From: an uncultured Bacilli bacterium
GTDB lineage: Bacteria; Bacillota_I; Bacilli_A; RF39; UBA660
Assembly (NCBI GenBank): GCA_934097255.1
Contig: CAKONT010000017.1
Coordinates: forward strand, 1-12,193
Reading direction: 5' to 3'
DNA: 12,193 bases
The position numbers were made by a program, and so were the translations under genes. Numbering within the stretch: the stretch's first letter is position 1; each line of letters begins with the position of its first letter. Positions 1 through 7,757 of this stretch are shown piece after piece. The notes below the pieces were generated by a model, which ran no database searches, was not told where the DNA came from, and was given only the letters and a program-made list of their open reading frames with translations.

Positions 1-2
1 GG

Positions 3-956
3 GCAAGTGAGGTTGCAAATAATATTCATCATATTTCTAAAGTTTTATACCATTGGAGAAAAATTCCAGGTTCAACTGCTGATACAATAGATAACAAAGA
101 ATATGCTATTTTAAGTGGTAAAAAAGCTGTTATGGCTGCTTTAAAAAGAAGAAATTTAGATGGTGATGTTTATTTTCCAATTAAAAGTACACAATACTTA
201 GTAAAATATAATCATAATAATCCTTTAGTGTCAGTTATTTTTATTAATTGTAATGAAAGATGTTTAAAAAATAATATAAATGAATTTATAAGTAATAGTA
301 ATTATAATAATTTTGAGTTTTTGACGAGTTCTAAAAATAAAGTAAAAAATAATATAAAAAATATTAAATATATAGACACTAATAATATAAATGATATAAT
401 AAAAAATTCTTCTGGAGAGTTAATTCTTATCGTTTCTGGATATATTAAATTTAAAAAAAGTGATTGTATGGATTATATGGTATCTTATGCAATACAAAAA
501 GATATTGGTGTAGTAGGACCAAAAATTTATAATTTTGATACAACAATTAAATCAGCAGGAATGGTTTTAAACAAGGAAACAATATTTAAAGACGCTTATA
601 GAAATTATTTTATTGATTCAATAGGTTTATATGGAAGATTATTAGTTCCATATAATTATAGTGCTATATCTTATCATTTTATGATGTTTTCAAAAGATAA
701 ATTTACAAATTATTGTAAGTTTGATCCTTCAATGAATATAAATATGTCAAGTATTGATTTTTGTTTAAGTCTTTTAAAAAATAATAAAAGAAATGTTCTT
801 TTAGGAAATACATATATTTACCAAAAAGATATCTATGAAGAAAAGTTTAATGAATGTGATATGGAAAAATTAAGAAATAAGTATGATTTAGATAATGATG
901 TGTATTATAATAATAATTTAAGCAAGAAGTATTTATTTATGTTAGATAGGAAGTAA
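3..956 (+). CDS. Tandem-domain GT2 glycosyltransferase, C-terminal part (5' end outside window)
   Basis: The frame is open from base 3, and the residues before the first ATG (132) already match the family, so that ATG is internal and the gene begins upstream. Bases 3-131 encode the end of a first GT2 domain, including a KVLYHWR motif and PGSTA, typical where two GT2 modules are joined. A second GT2-like module starts near base 222 (PLVSVIF) and keeps the fold landmarks: DIGVVGPKIY, a TIKSAGMVL strand, and a DFCLSL helix near 756. It lacks the usual acidic metal-binding motif: where these proteins normally have a DxD-like segment, bases 432-452 read VSGYIKF. The acidic residue normally before DFC is replaced by MSSI (744-755). 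The second module therefore looks catalytically dead, while the first may be active but lies mostly outside. The likely role is adding sugars to a lipid-linked surface polysaccharide at the cytoplasmic face. The donor and acceptor cannot be told. Confidence 0.85.
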   Translation, partial: ASEVANNIHHISKVLYHWRKIPGSTADTIDNKEYAILSGKKAVMAALKRRNLDGDVYFPIKSTQYLVKYNHNNPLVSVIFINCNERCLKNNINEFISNSNYNNFEFLTSSKNKVKNNIKNIKYIDTNNINDIIKNSSGELILIVSGYIKFKKSDCMDYMVSYAIQKDIGVVGPKIYNFDTTIKSAGMVLNKETIFKDAYRNYFIDSIGLYGRLLVPYNYSAISYHFMMFSKDKFTNYCKFDPSMNINMSSIDFCLSLLKNNKRNVLLGNTYIYQKDIYEEKFNECDMEKLRNKYDLDNDVYYNNNLSKKYLFMLDRK

Positions 957-961
957 TTATT

Positions 962-1543
962 ATGAAAAGTTTAAATTTTAAGAAAGTTATTTATATATTT
1001 TTGGTTGCTGTATCTTTTTTAGCAATTATATATTTAGTTATTAAACCAATTAAAACAGGCGTTTACGAGATGCTTTATAATATAGATAGTAAAACATATA
1101 AAAAAGAGTTTGACGTAGTAGAAAATAAATTTTATGTGGATAAAAAAACAACTTCTTCTTTAACTTTTTATTGTGATCCAGACGATTCTTTTCAAAATCT
1201 TCATGTAATAATAAAAGATTCTTCGTTGAATGTTATTCATGAGGAGACAATAATTAGTCATCAAGGAATGGTTTTAAATATTTTGTTTTATCCTCCTTAT
1301 GAAAATGAATATTATACTTTGATATTAAAAAGTGAAGATAATGAAAAAATATCATTTCCCGTTACAAAAAGTGATGATATAAAACATAACTATTTAGTAA
1401 ATGATGAAAATTATTCTTTAAAGCTTATTCTTACTTATGACAAAGAAAACTACTTTTTCTTTTGGTATCCTCTTTTCTTACTAGCATTTTTATATTTGAT
1501 ATATCCATTTGTATTTGAAAGGAAGATAAAAAATGAAAAATAA
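962..1543 (+). CDS. Small double-anchored membrane protein, function unknown
   Basis: I do not recognise this 193-residue protein as a named family. It has a hydrophobic segment at about residues 9-29, a central region of about 130 residues rich in alternating hydrophobic and polar residues that suggests a beta-sandwich, and a second hydrophobic segment at about 166-186 followed by a basic tail (ERKIKNEK). The expected layout is two membrane helices with an extracytoplasmic beta domain. The ATG follows the previous stop by five bases, with AGGAAG around that stop as ribosome binding site. Its end overlaps the next gene, a DUF2142 protein, by 11 bases, so the two are probably translationally coupled. 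The N-terminal part of that DUF2142 protein has a similar helix, beta region, helix layout, which suggests a partner or a relative of that module. A role in export or modification of the polysaccharide is inferred from context only. Confidence 0.8.
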   Translation: MKSLNFKKVIYIFLVAVSFLAIIYLVIKPIKTGVYEMLYNIDSKTYKKEFDVVENKFYVDKKTTSSLTFYCDPDDSFQNLHVIIKDSSLNVIHEETIISHQGMVLNILFYPPYENEYYTLILKSEDNEKISFPVTKSDDIKHNYLVNDENYSLKLILTYDKENYFFFWYPLFLLAFLYLIYPFVFERKIKNEK

Positions 1544-3422
1544 AAAATATATTATATCTATTATATTTGGAATTATAATTTCTTTTATTCTTAGTTTTAT
1601 AATTTATAATTTTAATATTATTAGATATTCAAAAAATAATAAAGATATTGATTTAACATCATCTATTGTAAAAATGGATAACACTACATTAGAAAATGGA
1701 TCATATATCTTAAATGAAAATAGTACTTTAAGCTTTAATTATAAAGGTTATATTAATAAATTAGTTATTTATTATGAGACAGATCATAACGTCGATTATT
1801 CAATTTCATATAATGGTTTAGATGAATATTCTAATTATTCTTCTTATAAGAATAGTGATAGTTTAAATAAAAATATTAATAAAGCATATTTAAAAATAGG
1901 AAAAAATGTTTCTTCTTTTGATATTTCATTTGATACTAAAAATCCTATAACTATTAAAAATATTTATGCTTCTAATAAAATATCGTTTAATATATATTTA
2001 TTTTTACTTATATTTGTATGTTATTTTGTTTTCTTAACTATTTATTTTTATTGTAAAAAATCACTTTTTAATGGAAAAATAGAGTATTTATTTTTAACTA
2101 TTGCTATTTCTTTTGGATTATTAATGATTATTTTTCAACCAACAGCAAATAATTATTCTTGGGATGATCAAATTCATTATAAGATAACATATCAAGTATT
2201 TGAACTCGATGGAAAAACAGAGTGGGAGGAAGCAATTTATTTAATTGGAACAAGAGGTGTTTTTAAAAATATCAATACTTACGAAGAACACTTCTTACAA
2301 AATGAAGTAGTAAATAGTGCAAGCAAGATTGTTTATGTTACTGATAATTCTCCTTTTATTCAATATAATCAAGTTGGATATCTAGCACCGGGATTAGTGC
2401 TTAAATTGTCAAGAATAATCCATTTACCAGTCGTATTAGGATTTAGATTATCGAAAGTTGCTATTTTATTGGTGTACTGTTTATTAGCATTTTTGGCGAT
2501 AAAAATAATTCCAAGAGGAAAAATACTTTTAGCAACTATTTCTCTTTTACCTTCTTCCTTATTTTTAGCATCTGAGTATTCTTACGATCCACCAATTATT
2601 GCTGGTATAATTCTTTATGTTGCATCGTTTATAAATGTTTTAGAAAATAAAAATCAAAAAGTCGATTTTAAAACTTGTTTAATATTAATTTTATCAATTC
2701 TTATTTCATCATTTATAAAAGCAGTATATATTCCATTGATATTATTACTTCTTTTTATCCCAAAAGAAAAATTTAAAAATGAAGATGAATTTAAACATTT
2801 TAAACTAGGAGTTATTTTAATATTTGTTTTAATGATGGGAACATTTGTTTTCCCAACTGTTGCTAATCCTTCGAGTTATACTGATTTAAGAGGCGGTAAT
2901 ACAAGTGTTAGTGAACAATTAAAAAATATATTACACCATCCATTCGGATATTTAGAAATTCTAAAAAATAATGCTTTTGCTAATTTCTTTGAAAGATTAT
3001 TTGGAGAAGCAACTTTGTATAATTTTGGATATTTACAAAGTGGTAAATTCCATTCAATTGTTTATTTTTTAGTTCTTATTACATTAATTTTTACTGCAAC
3101 AGTTGATACATACAAAAAAGATATAACTAAGAAAGATAAAATATTAAAAATAGTAAGTTTAATTTTAATACTAGGAATTATTGTTTTGATATGGACAGCT
3201 TTATATTTAGCGTATACTCCTGTTTTAGAAAAAACAATAAGTGGCGTTCAAAATAGATATTTTCTTCCACTTCTTGCACCTATTGGAATACTTATTTTTT
3301 CTAATAATAAAATAAAAATTAATACCAAAAAAGAAAACTTAGAAAGCTTAGTAATGACTATATTATCGATCGCTTTACTTATATCTATTTATGAAGTATT
3401 CTATCTAGGATTTTGTTTATAA
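1533..3422 (+). CDS. DUF2142 family multi-span membrane protein, probable GT-C-type transferase
   Basis: This 629-residue protein begins with a membrane helix (about 7-27) and a roughly 120-residue beta-rich extracytoplasmic region. Many hydrophobic helices follow from about residue 150 to the end. Two landmarks match DUF2142 proteins of cell-surface polysaccharide loci. One is an acidic WDDQIHYK motif at 210-217, in the first large outside loop where GT-C enzymes keep catalytic acids. The other is QNRYFLPLLAP at about 573-583 near the C terminus, resembling the family's RYFLP signature. GT-C enzymes transfer sugars from polyprenyl-phosphate donors on the outer face of the membrane, and a gene pair able to make such a donor lies downstream (5490-6553). 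The start is the ATG inside the end of the previous gene, with AGGAAG upstream. The exact reaction is unproven, but the family call is fairly secure. The stop codon lies in the stem of a terminator. Confidence 0.85.
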   Translation: MKNKKYIISIIFGIIISFILSFIIYNFNIIRYSKNNKDIDLTSSIVKMDNTTLENGSYILNENSTLSFNYKGYINKLVIYYETDHNVDYSISYNGLDEYSNYSSYKNSDSLNKNINKAYLKIGKNVSSFDISFDTKNPITIKNIYASNKISFNIYLFLLIFVCYFVFLTIYFYCKKSLFNGKIEYLFLTIAISFGLLMIIFQPTANNYSWDDQIHYKITYQVFELDGKTEWEEAIYLIGTRGVFKNINTYEEHFLQNEVVNSASKIVYVTDNSPFIQYNQVGYLAPGLVLKLSRIIHLPVVLGFRLSKVAILLVYCLLAFLAIKIIPRGKILLATISLLPSSLFLASEYSYDPPIIAGIILYVASFINVLENKNQKVDFKTCLILILSILISSFIKAVYIPLILLLLFIPKEKFKNEDEFKHFKLGVILIFVLMMGTFVFPTVANPSSYTDLRGGNTSVSEQLKNILHHPFGYLEILKNNAFANFFERLFGEATLYNFGYLQSGKFHSIVYFLVLITLIFTATVDTYKKDITKKDKILKIVSLILILGIIVLIWTALYLAYTPVLEKTISGVQNRYFLPLLAPIGILIFSNNKIKINTKKENLESLVMTILSIALLISIYEVFYLGFCL

Positions 3423-3455
3423 AGAATATTTAAATATATTCTTTTTTATTTTTTT
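3421..3455 (+). terminator. Intrinsic terminator after the DUF2142 gene
   Basis: A perfect 9-bp inverted repeat, AAAGAATAT (3421-3429) and ATATTCTTT (3436-3444), has a 6-base loop and is followed by a T-rich run to 3455. The last two bases of the TAA stop lie in the left arm. The stem is A+T-rich, so it is only moderately stable. Confidence 0.7.
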
Positions 3456-3463
3456 AAATTGCA

Positions 3464-3472
3464 TGATATAAT
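3464..3472 (+). promoter_or_regulatory. Extended -10 promoter element
   Basis: TGATATAAT is a consensus extended -10 (TG, one base, TATAAT) placed just after the terminator. Initiation would fall near 3479, right before the AAAGGA ribosome binding site of the gene at 3494. No good -35 is visible because that position falls in the T-rich tract, which an extended -10 can tolerate. The same nine bases recur on the minus strand at 10662-10654. Confidence 0.6.
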
Positions 3473-3493
3473 GTTAGTTGAAAGGATGTAAAA

Positions 3494-4282
3494 ATGAAAA
3501 AAATTCATACGTTTGTTGTTTTAGCATATAAAGAGTCTATATATTTAGAAGAGTGTATAAAATCTGTATTAAACCAAGAAGTAAAAAGTGAGGTTTTAAT
3601 TGCAACATCGACGCCTAATAGTTATATAGAAAACTTAGCAAAAAAATATAACTTAGAAATAGTTGTAAACGATAAAGAAAAAGGAATAGGGAATGATTTT
3701 AATTTTGCTTTGTCATGTTCTAAGACAGAACTTGTAACAATTGCTCATCAAGATGATATATACGATTATACATACTCTAAGGAAATGATAGATAATTATT
3801 TAGCTAATAAAGATGTTTTAATTTTATTTCCTAATTACTATGAAATAAAAAATAAAGAAAAAGTTTATAAAAATAGAAATTTAAATATTAAAAAAATATT
3901 ACTTTTTCCTCTAAGAATAAAATTTTTAACTAAAAGTAAATTCATTAAGCGAAAAGTACTTTCACTTGGAAACTCTATATGTTGTCCTTCAGTTTGTTTT
4001 TCTATAAATAATACAGGAAAAGATATTTTTAAAAGTGATATGAAATGTAATATTGATTGGCTTGCATGGGAAAGATTATCAAAGAAAAACGGTAGATTTA
4101 TTTATATAAATAAATATTTAATGGGACATAGAATACATCAAAATTCAACTACTTCATTAATTATAAATAACGATCAAAGAAGCAGGGAAGATTTTTTTAT
4201 GTTTAGTAAATTTCATCCTAAATGGATTGCTAAAAAATTAACTAAATTATATAAAAAATCCGAGGAGGGAAATAATCTATGA
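3494..4282 (+). CDS. GT2-family glycosyltransferase
   Basis: This 262-residue soluble GT-A enzyme starts with the beta-strand FVVLAYKES (7-15), followed by LEECIKSVLNQ, the usual first helix of GT2 enzymes. The normal DDGS segment is replaced by ATSTPNSYI (37-45). The metal-binding site is the HQDD motif at 85-88 (IAHQDDIY). A later IDWLAWERLSK segment (187-197) probably supplies the catalytic acid and acceptor helix. The TSTPN and HQDD combination marks a distinct GT2 subgroup seen in surface polysaccharide loci; that subgroup recognition is from memory. It should add one sugar to the growing lipid-linked repeat at the inner membrane face. The ATG at 3494 has AAAGGA eight bases upstream. The stop overlaps the start of the next gene as ATGA, so the pair is translationally coupled and forms its own transcription unit. 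The substrate is unknown. Confidence 0.85.
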   Translation: MKKIHTFVVLAYKESIYLEECIKSVLNQEVKSEVLIATSTPNSYIENLAKKYNLEIVVNDKEKGIGNDFNFALSCSKTELVTIAHQDDIYDYTYSKEMIDNYLANKDVLILFPNYYEIKNKEKVYKNRNLNIKKILLFPLRIKFLTKSKFIKRKVLSLGNSICCPSVCFSINNTGKDIFKSDMKCNIDWLAWERLSKKNGRFIYINKYLMGHRIHQNSTTSLIINNDQRSREDFFMFSKFHPKWIAKKLTKLYKKSEEGNNL

Positions 4283-5421
4283 AAAAAAATATCTTTATAA
4301 TAGGTTCTAAAGGATATGAAAAAAATTATGGTGGATGGGAAACTTTTGTTAAAAGATTTTGTGATTATTACGACAAAAGTACATCTTCTATTTTTGTATC
4401 GGAAATTACTTTTAAAAAAGAAAAAGAATACGTAAAAAATGGTATTAACTGTACTCCTATTTATACTAAGAAAATAAAGGGTGCAACGATGATGGCTTAT
4501 TCTATTAAGTCTTTGTATTATTACATGAATTATGTAGAAAAAAATAATATTAAAAATGCTTATTTTTTAATTCTTGGACTTAAAATGGGACCTTTTCTTA
4601 AGATTTTAAATAAAAGATTAAAAAAACTTGGTATAAAGGTTTTTGTCAATCCAGATGGTTTAGAATGGAAAAGAAGTAAATGGAATTATTTTGTCAAAAA
4701 GTTTTTCTTATACGAAGAAAAAACAATGCTTAAAAATTGTGATGGAATAATTTGTGATAATGAAGGAATAAAGGATTATTTAGAAGATACTTATAAAGAA
4801 AATAAAGTAAAAAAATATTTTATAGCATACGGAACAGATGAAGTAGATATAGAAAAATTAAATCAAGAAAAAATATTAAAAGAATATGGCATTACAAAAA
4901 ACAATTATTTTTTAGTTGTCGGAAGAAGTGTTCCAGAAAATAATTTTAAACTTATTATCGATGAATTTAAAATGTCAAAAACAAAAAAAAATTTGGTTAT
5001 TGTTTCTAATATTAATAATGATAAATATTTTGATAGTTTAAAAAAAGAGACTAATTTAGAAAGTGATAAAAGAATTATAGTTATTCCTGGTATTTATGAT
5101 AAAGAAAAGTTGTGCGTAATAAGAAAAAATGCTTATCTTTATTTACATGGTCATTCTGTTGGAGGAACTAATCCCTCTCTTTTAGAAGCAATGAATTATA
5201 CTGATTTAAACTTACTTTATGATGTTTCTTTTAATAGAAATGTCGGGTTAGATACTTGTCTTTATTTTAATAGCGAAAAGGGTAATTTGTGCCATTTATT
5301 AGATAATGAAAAGTATTTAGAAAAATGTAGAAAAAAGTTTGGTTTTTTAGCTAAAGAAAGAATTAAAAATAATTATACTTGGGATTTAGTTGTTTCTAAA
5401 TATGAAAGCATTTTTAAATAA
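4279..5421 (+). CDS. GT4 rhamnosyltransferase of the RgpA/Cps2T type (DUF1972)
   Basis: This 380-residue GT-B enzyme carries the hallmarks of the DUF1972-containing beta-1,4-rhamnosyltransferases that put the first rhamnose on a GlcNAc- or glucose-primed lipid (RgpA, Cps2T, WchF). The N-terminal DUF1972 half has FIIGSKG (6-12) and YGGWET (17-22), then NPDGLEWKRSKW (124-135). The C-terminal donor half has VGRSVPENN (214-222), HGHSVGGTNPSLLEAM (290-305), whose glutamate is the usual GT4 nucleotide-sugar ligand, and YDVSFNRNVG (314-323). The length is normal for the family. The start overlaps the previous stop by four bases behind a strong GAGGAGGG site. If the assignment holds, the polysaccharide contains rhamnose near its reducing end, and dTDP-rhamnose genes should lie elsewhere in the genome. 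Linkage and acceptor are inferred from relatives, not shown by the sequence. Confidence 0.9.
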   Translation: MKKNIFIIGSKGYEKNYGGWETFVKRFCDYYDKSTSSIFVSEITFKKEKEYVKNGINCTPIYTKKIKGATMMAYSIKSLYYYMNYVEKNNIKNAYFLILGLKMGPFLKILNKRLKKLGIKVFVNPDGLEWKRSKWNYFVKKFFLYEEKTMLKNCDGIICDNEGIKDYLEDTYKENKVKKYFIAYGTDEVDIEKLNQEKILKEYGITKNNYFLVVGRSVPENNFKLIIDEFKMSKTKKNLVIVSNINNDKYFDSLKKETNLESDKRIIVIPGIYDKEKLCVIRKNAYLYLHGHSVGGTNPSLLEAMNYTDLNLLYDVSFNRNVGLDTCLYFNSEKGNLCHLLDNEKYLEKCRKKFGFLAKERIKNNYTWDLVVSKYESIFK

Positions 5422-5443
5422 CGCTTTTTAAATTGTTATTTTT
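5416..5443 (+). terminator. Probable weak intrinsic terminator after the GT4 gene
   Basis: AAATAAC (5416-5422) pairs with GTTATTT (5435-5441) around a 12-base loop and is followed by a short T-rich stretch. The TAA stop (5419-5421) is inside the left arm. The stem is only 7 bp with two G-C or C-G pairs at most, so termination may be partial. Confidence 0.4.
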
Positions 5444-5447
5444 ATTA

Positions 5448-5453
5448 TATAAT
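5448..5453 (+). promoter_or_regulatory. Putative -10 element upstream of the GacI-like gene
   Basis: A consensus TATAAT sits about 37 bases before the preferred start at 5490, just after the weak terminator. The position expected for the -35 is T-rich with no match to TTGACA, and the region is so A+T-rich that chance matches are likely. Confidence 0.35.
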
Positions 5454-5489
5454 ATATTTAAATATTAAGGTTTTATGGAGAAGGAGTTT

Positions 5490-6215
5490 ATGAAGGATAA
5501 AGTATTATTTGTTATTCCAGCTTATAACGAAGAACAAAATATAAAAAAGGTTTTAGATGAAATAAAAAAAGATGTTAGTTATGCAGATATATTAGTTATT
5601 AATGATTGTTCGACTGATAATACAATGGAAATAGTTGAAAAAGAAAATGTTAAGTGTATTTCAAATTGCTTTAATATGCGTTATGCAATGGCTGTTCAAA
5701 CGGGTATAAAGTATGCTAGTTATCACAATTATGATTATGTTATTCAAATGGATGCTGATGGACAACACATTGCAAGTGAAGCAGAAAAGTTATATAAAAA
5801 GATGAAAGAAACTGATTGTGATATTGTTATTGGTTCTAGGTATTTAAAAGATTTAGGTTATCGTTGCCCTTTTTTTAGGAGGGTAGGAACCAAGTTATTT
5901 GAAATCATGATTAATGTTTTTTGCCATAAAAAAATAAAAGATCCATTATCCGGTTTTCAATGTATTAATAAAAGAGTAATTAATGAATATGCAAAAATAG
6001 GAGGATATCCTGAGTATCCTGATGCTAATCTTATAATGGAAATGCTTTTAAGAGGATATAAGGTATGTGAGGTTCCTGTAAAAATGAGACTTCGTGAAAA
6101 TGGCGAAAGTATGCACAGTGGAATCATTAAACCAATTAAATATATGATTGAAATGTTTTATACAATTATTATCATTTTTATTAAAAATATCGGAATAAGG
6201 AGGGTTAATAAGTAA
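5490..6215 (+). CDS. DPM1/GacI-like GT2, probable undecaprenyl-phosphate sugar synthase
   Basis: A 241-residue GT2 protein of the dolichol/undecaprenyl-phosphate transferase type. Motifs are VIPAYNEE (8-15), INDCSTDNT (37-45), the metal site DADGQH (88-93), GSRY (115-118) and DPLSGFQ (151-157). It ends in a hydrophobic segment (about 219-236) that fits membrane association. Such enzymes move a sugar from a nucleotide donor to undecaprenyl phosphate. The gene after it encodes a DUF2304 protein, and this pair matches streptococcal GacI/GacJ, where GacI makes undecaprenyl-phosphate-GlcNAc and GacJ stimulates it. The product would feed an outside-acting GT-C enzyme, for which the DUF2142 protein is a candidate. 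I chose ATG 5490 because GGAGAAGGAG lies directly before it; an in-frame ATG at 5475 has only AAGG upstream and would add five residues. The sugar identity is not readable from sequence. Confidence 0.88.
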   Translation: MKDKVLFVIPAYNEEQNIKKVLDEIKKDVSYADILVINDCSTDNTMEIVEKENVKCISNCFNMRYAMAVQTGIKYASYHNYDYVIQMDADGQHIASEAEKLYKKMKETDCDIVIGSRYLKDLGYRCPFFRRVGTKLFEIMINVFCHKKIKDPLSGFQCINKRVINEYAKIGGYPEYPDANLIMEMLLRGYKVCEVPVKMRLRENGESMHSGIIKPIKYMIEMFYTIIIIFIKNIGIRRVNK

Positions 6216-6553
6216 TGAATACAATTTATTTTATAGTTTTATCTTTACTTGTTATGATATATATCATTCATTCTGTAAGAAAAGGAAATTTAAGTATAAA
6301 AACAAGTGGTGTTTGGATATTTTTATCATTTTTAATGTTATTTTTTGCTATTTTTCCATATACTATTGATTGGTTATCTAAATTTATTGGCGTAAGCTAT
6401 CCTCCAGCCCTTTTTTTAACTCTTTGTGTCGTCTTTTTATTTATTCAAAATTTTAATTTTAGTAAAAAAATTTCTGTTCAACAAGAAAAAATAATAGATT
6501 TAGCTCAACAAGTAAGTATTTTAAAAGAAGAGGTTAAAAGTGGAAAAAAATAA
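6215..6553 (+). CDS. DUF2304 small membrane protein, GacJ-like partner of the upstream GT2
   Basis: The protein has 112 residues, with hydrophobic helices at about 2-19, 32-52 and 63-79. A polar, probably coiled-coil tail (SKKISVQQEKIIDLAQQVS) follows. The pattern RKGNLS near the first helix, FAIFPYTIDWLSKFIGVSYPPAL in the middle, and the ISxQxxKIxxLxQxVxxL tail is the recognisable DUF2304 signature. DUF2304 proteins usually follow a DPM1-like GT2 gene, and GacJ, of similar length, binds GacI and raises its activity. The ATG overlaps the GacI-like stop by one base (TAATG), behind AGGAGGG at 6198-6204, so the two proteins are probably made in matched amounts. Its role as an anchoring or activating subunit is inferred from that precedent. 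Confidence 0.88.
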   Translation: MNTIYFIVLSLLVMIYIIHSVRKGNLSIKTSGVWIFLSFLMLFFAIFPYTIDWLSKFIGVSYPPALFLTLCVVFLFIQNFNFSKKISVQQEKIIDLAQQVSILKEEVKSGKK

Positions 6554-7757
6554 ATTAAGGAAAGATTTTTTTTGGAATATAATTGGAACTTCCTTAAATG
6601 CTTTTAATTCCCTTTTTTTCATGATTATCGCTACTCGTATTAACGGGATAAATGATGCGGGAATTTTTACCTTTGCTTTTACTTGTGCCACTGTTTTTTA
6701 TGTGATAGGTGTTTACGCTGGTAGAATTTATGAAGTAACAGACTTGACAAATAAAAATGATATGGATTTTATTATTTCTAAAACAGTTACTTGTTTTGTA
6801 ATGCTTCTTATATCAATTATTTTTATTATAATAAATCGATATTCTTTGTATAAATCTTTAATAATTTTATTACTTTGTATATTAAAAATGTTTGAAGCAT
6901 TTTCAGAAACGACTTATGCAATTATTCAAAAAAGAGATTATTTATATAAAGTTGGTATTTCTTTTACAATTAAAAGTATTATGTGTTTGTTATCATTTTT
7001 AATTGTTGATTTATTAACTAAAAATCTTTTATATTCTCTAATCACAATGAATATTATTTACATTTTAATTTATATCTTTTTCGATTTTCCTATTATTAAA
7101 AAGCTTAAAATTACAAAAACTTTTAAATATGAAAATGTTAAGTCAATTTTAACTAACGGTTTTTTAGCCTTTTTACTTGCCTTTTTAACTTCATTTGTTA
7201 TCAATTCTCCAAAGTATGTTATCGATTACACTTTAGAAGAAAAATATCAAACTATATATAGTATACTTGTAATGCCAGCGAGTGTTATTTTCCTTTTTAC
7301 ACAATTTATTATTCATCCTTTTTTAAATAAAATAACAAATTTTATAAAGGATAAAGATTATGAAAAAGTTAAAGATATCGTTAAGAAATTTTCTATTTCT
7401 ATGTTTGCATTTGGAATATTTGCAATTGTAATCGCTTATTTTATAGGTATTCCATTTTTAAATTTTATTTATAATATTAATCTTTTAAAATATAAATCTT
7501 GTTTAATAATTGTATTAATAGGGGCATTATTTTATGGTATATCAAGTATTTTATCAAGTATATTAATGGCTATGAGAAAGTTTAATATTCAAATAGCAAT
7601 TTATTCTATCACTTCTATTTTATCTATAATACTAAATTATTTTTTAATTAAAATTATGAATATGGGTGTAAATGGAGCGTGTATATCGTATACAATTATC
7701 ACAATTTTAATATATTTTTTATTTACTATTGTTTCAAATAAAAAATTTAACTCATAA
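6540..7757 (+). CDS. Wzx-type polysaccharide flippase (MOP superfamily)
   Basis: This 405-residue, almost wholly hydrophobic protein has about twelve predicted membrane helices and short basic loops. It opens with a basic stretch and a FFWNIIGTSLNAF helix, then GINDAGIFTFAF, the N-terminal arrangement of polysaccharide-export flippases. The length fits Wzx proteins (about 400-480). Its likely job is turning undecaprenyl-diphosphate-linked oligosaccharide from the inner to the outer face of the membrane. The start is GTG at 6540, inside the end of the DUF2304 gene (14-base overlap), with AAGAGG six bases upstream; no better in-frame ATG precedes the first conserved helix. It completes a coupled GT2, DUF2304, flippase operon. 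A flippase implies an outside polymerase or ligase, and none is visible here. A teichoic acid- or lipid-specific MOP transporter is an alternative, but the context argues for a polysaccharide. Confidence 0.88.
   Translation: MEKNKLRKDFFWNIIGTSLNAFNSLFFMIIATRINGINDAGIFTFAFTCATVFYVIGVYAGRIYEVTDLTNKNDMDFIISKTVTCFVMLLISIIFIIINRYSLYKSLIILLLCILKMFEAFSETTYAIIQKRDYLYKVGISFTIKSIMCLLSFLIVDLLTKNLLYSLITMNIIYILIYIFFDFPIIKKLKITKTFKYENVKSILTNGFLAFLLAFLTSFVINSPKYVIDYTLEEKYQTIYSILVMPASVIFLFTQFIIHPFLNKITNFIKDKDYEKVKDIVKKFSISMFAFGIFAIVIAYFIGIPFLNFIYNINLLKYKSCLIIVLIGALFYGISSILSSILMAMRKFNIQIAIYSITSILSIILNYFLIKIMNMGVNGACISYTIITILIYFLFTIVSNKKFNS

Noticed and set aside
132..134. ATG at 132 as the start of the first glycosyltransferase
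   Set aside because: Conserved GT2 sequence (KVLYHWR, PGSTA) continues in frame upstream to base 3 and no ribosome site precedes the ATG.
5475..5477. ATG at 5475 as the start of the GacI-like gene
   Set aside because: Possible but less likely: its ribosome site is weak, and the stretch it would translate is itself the strong GGAGAAGGAG site for ATG 5490.
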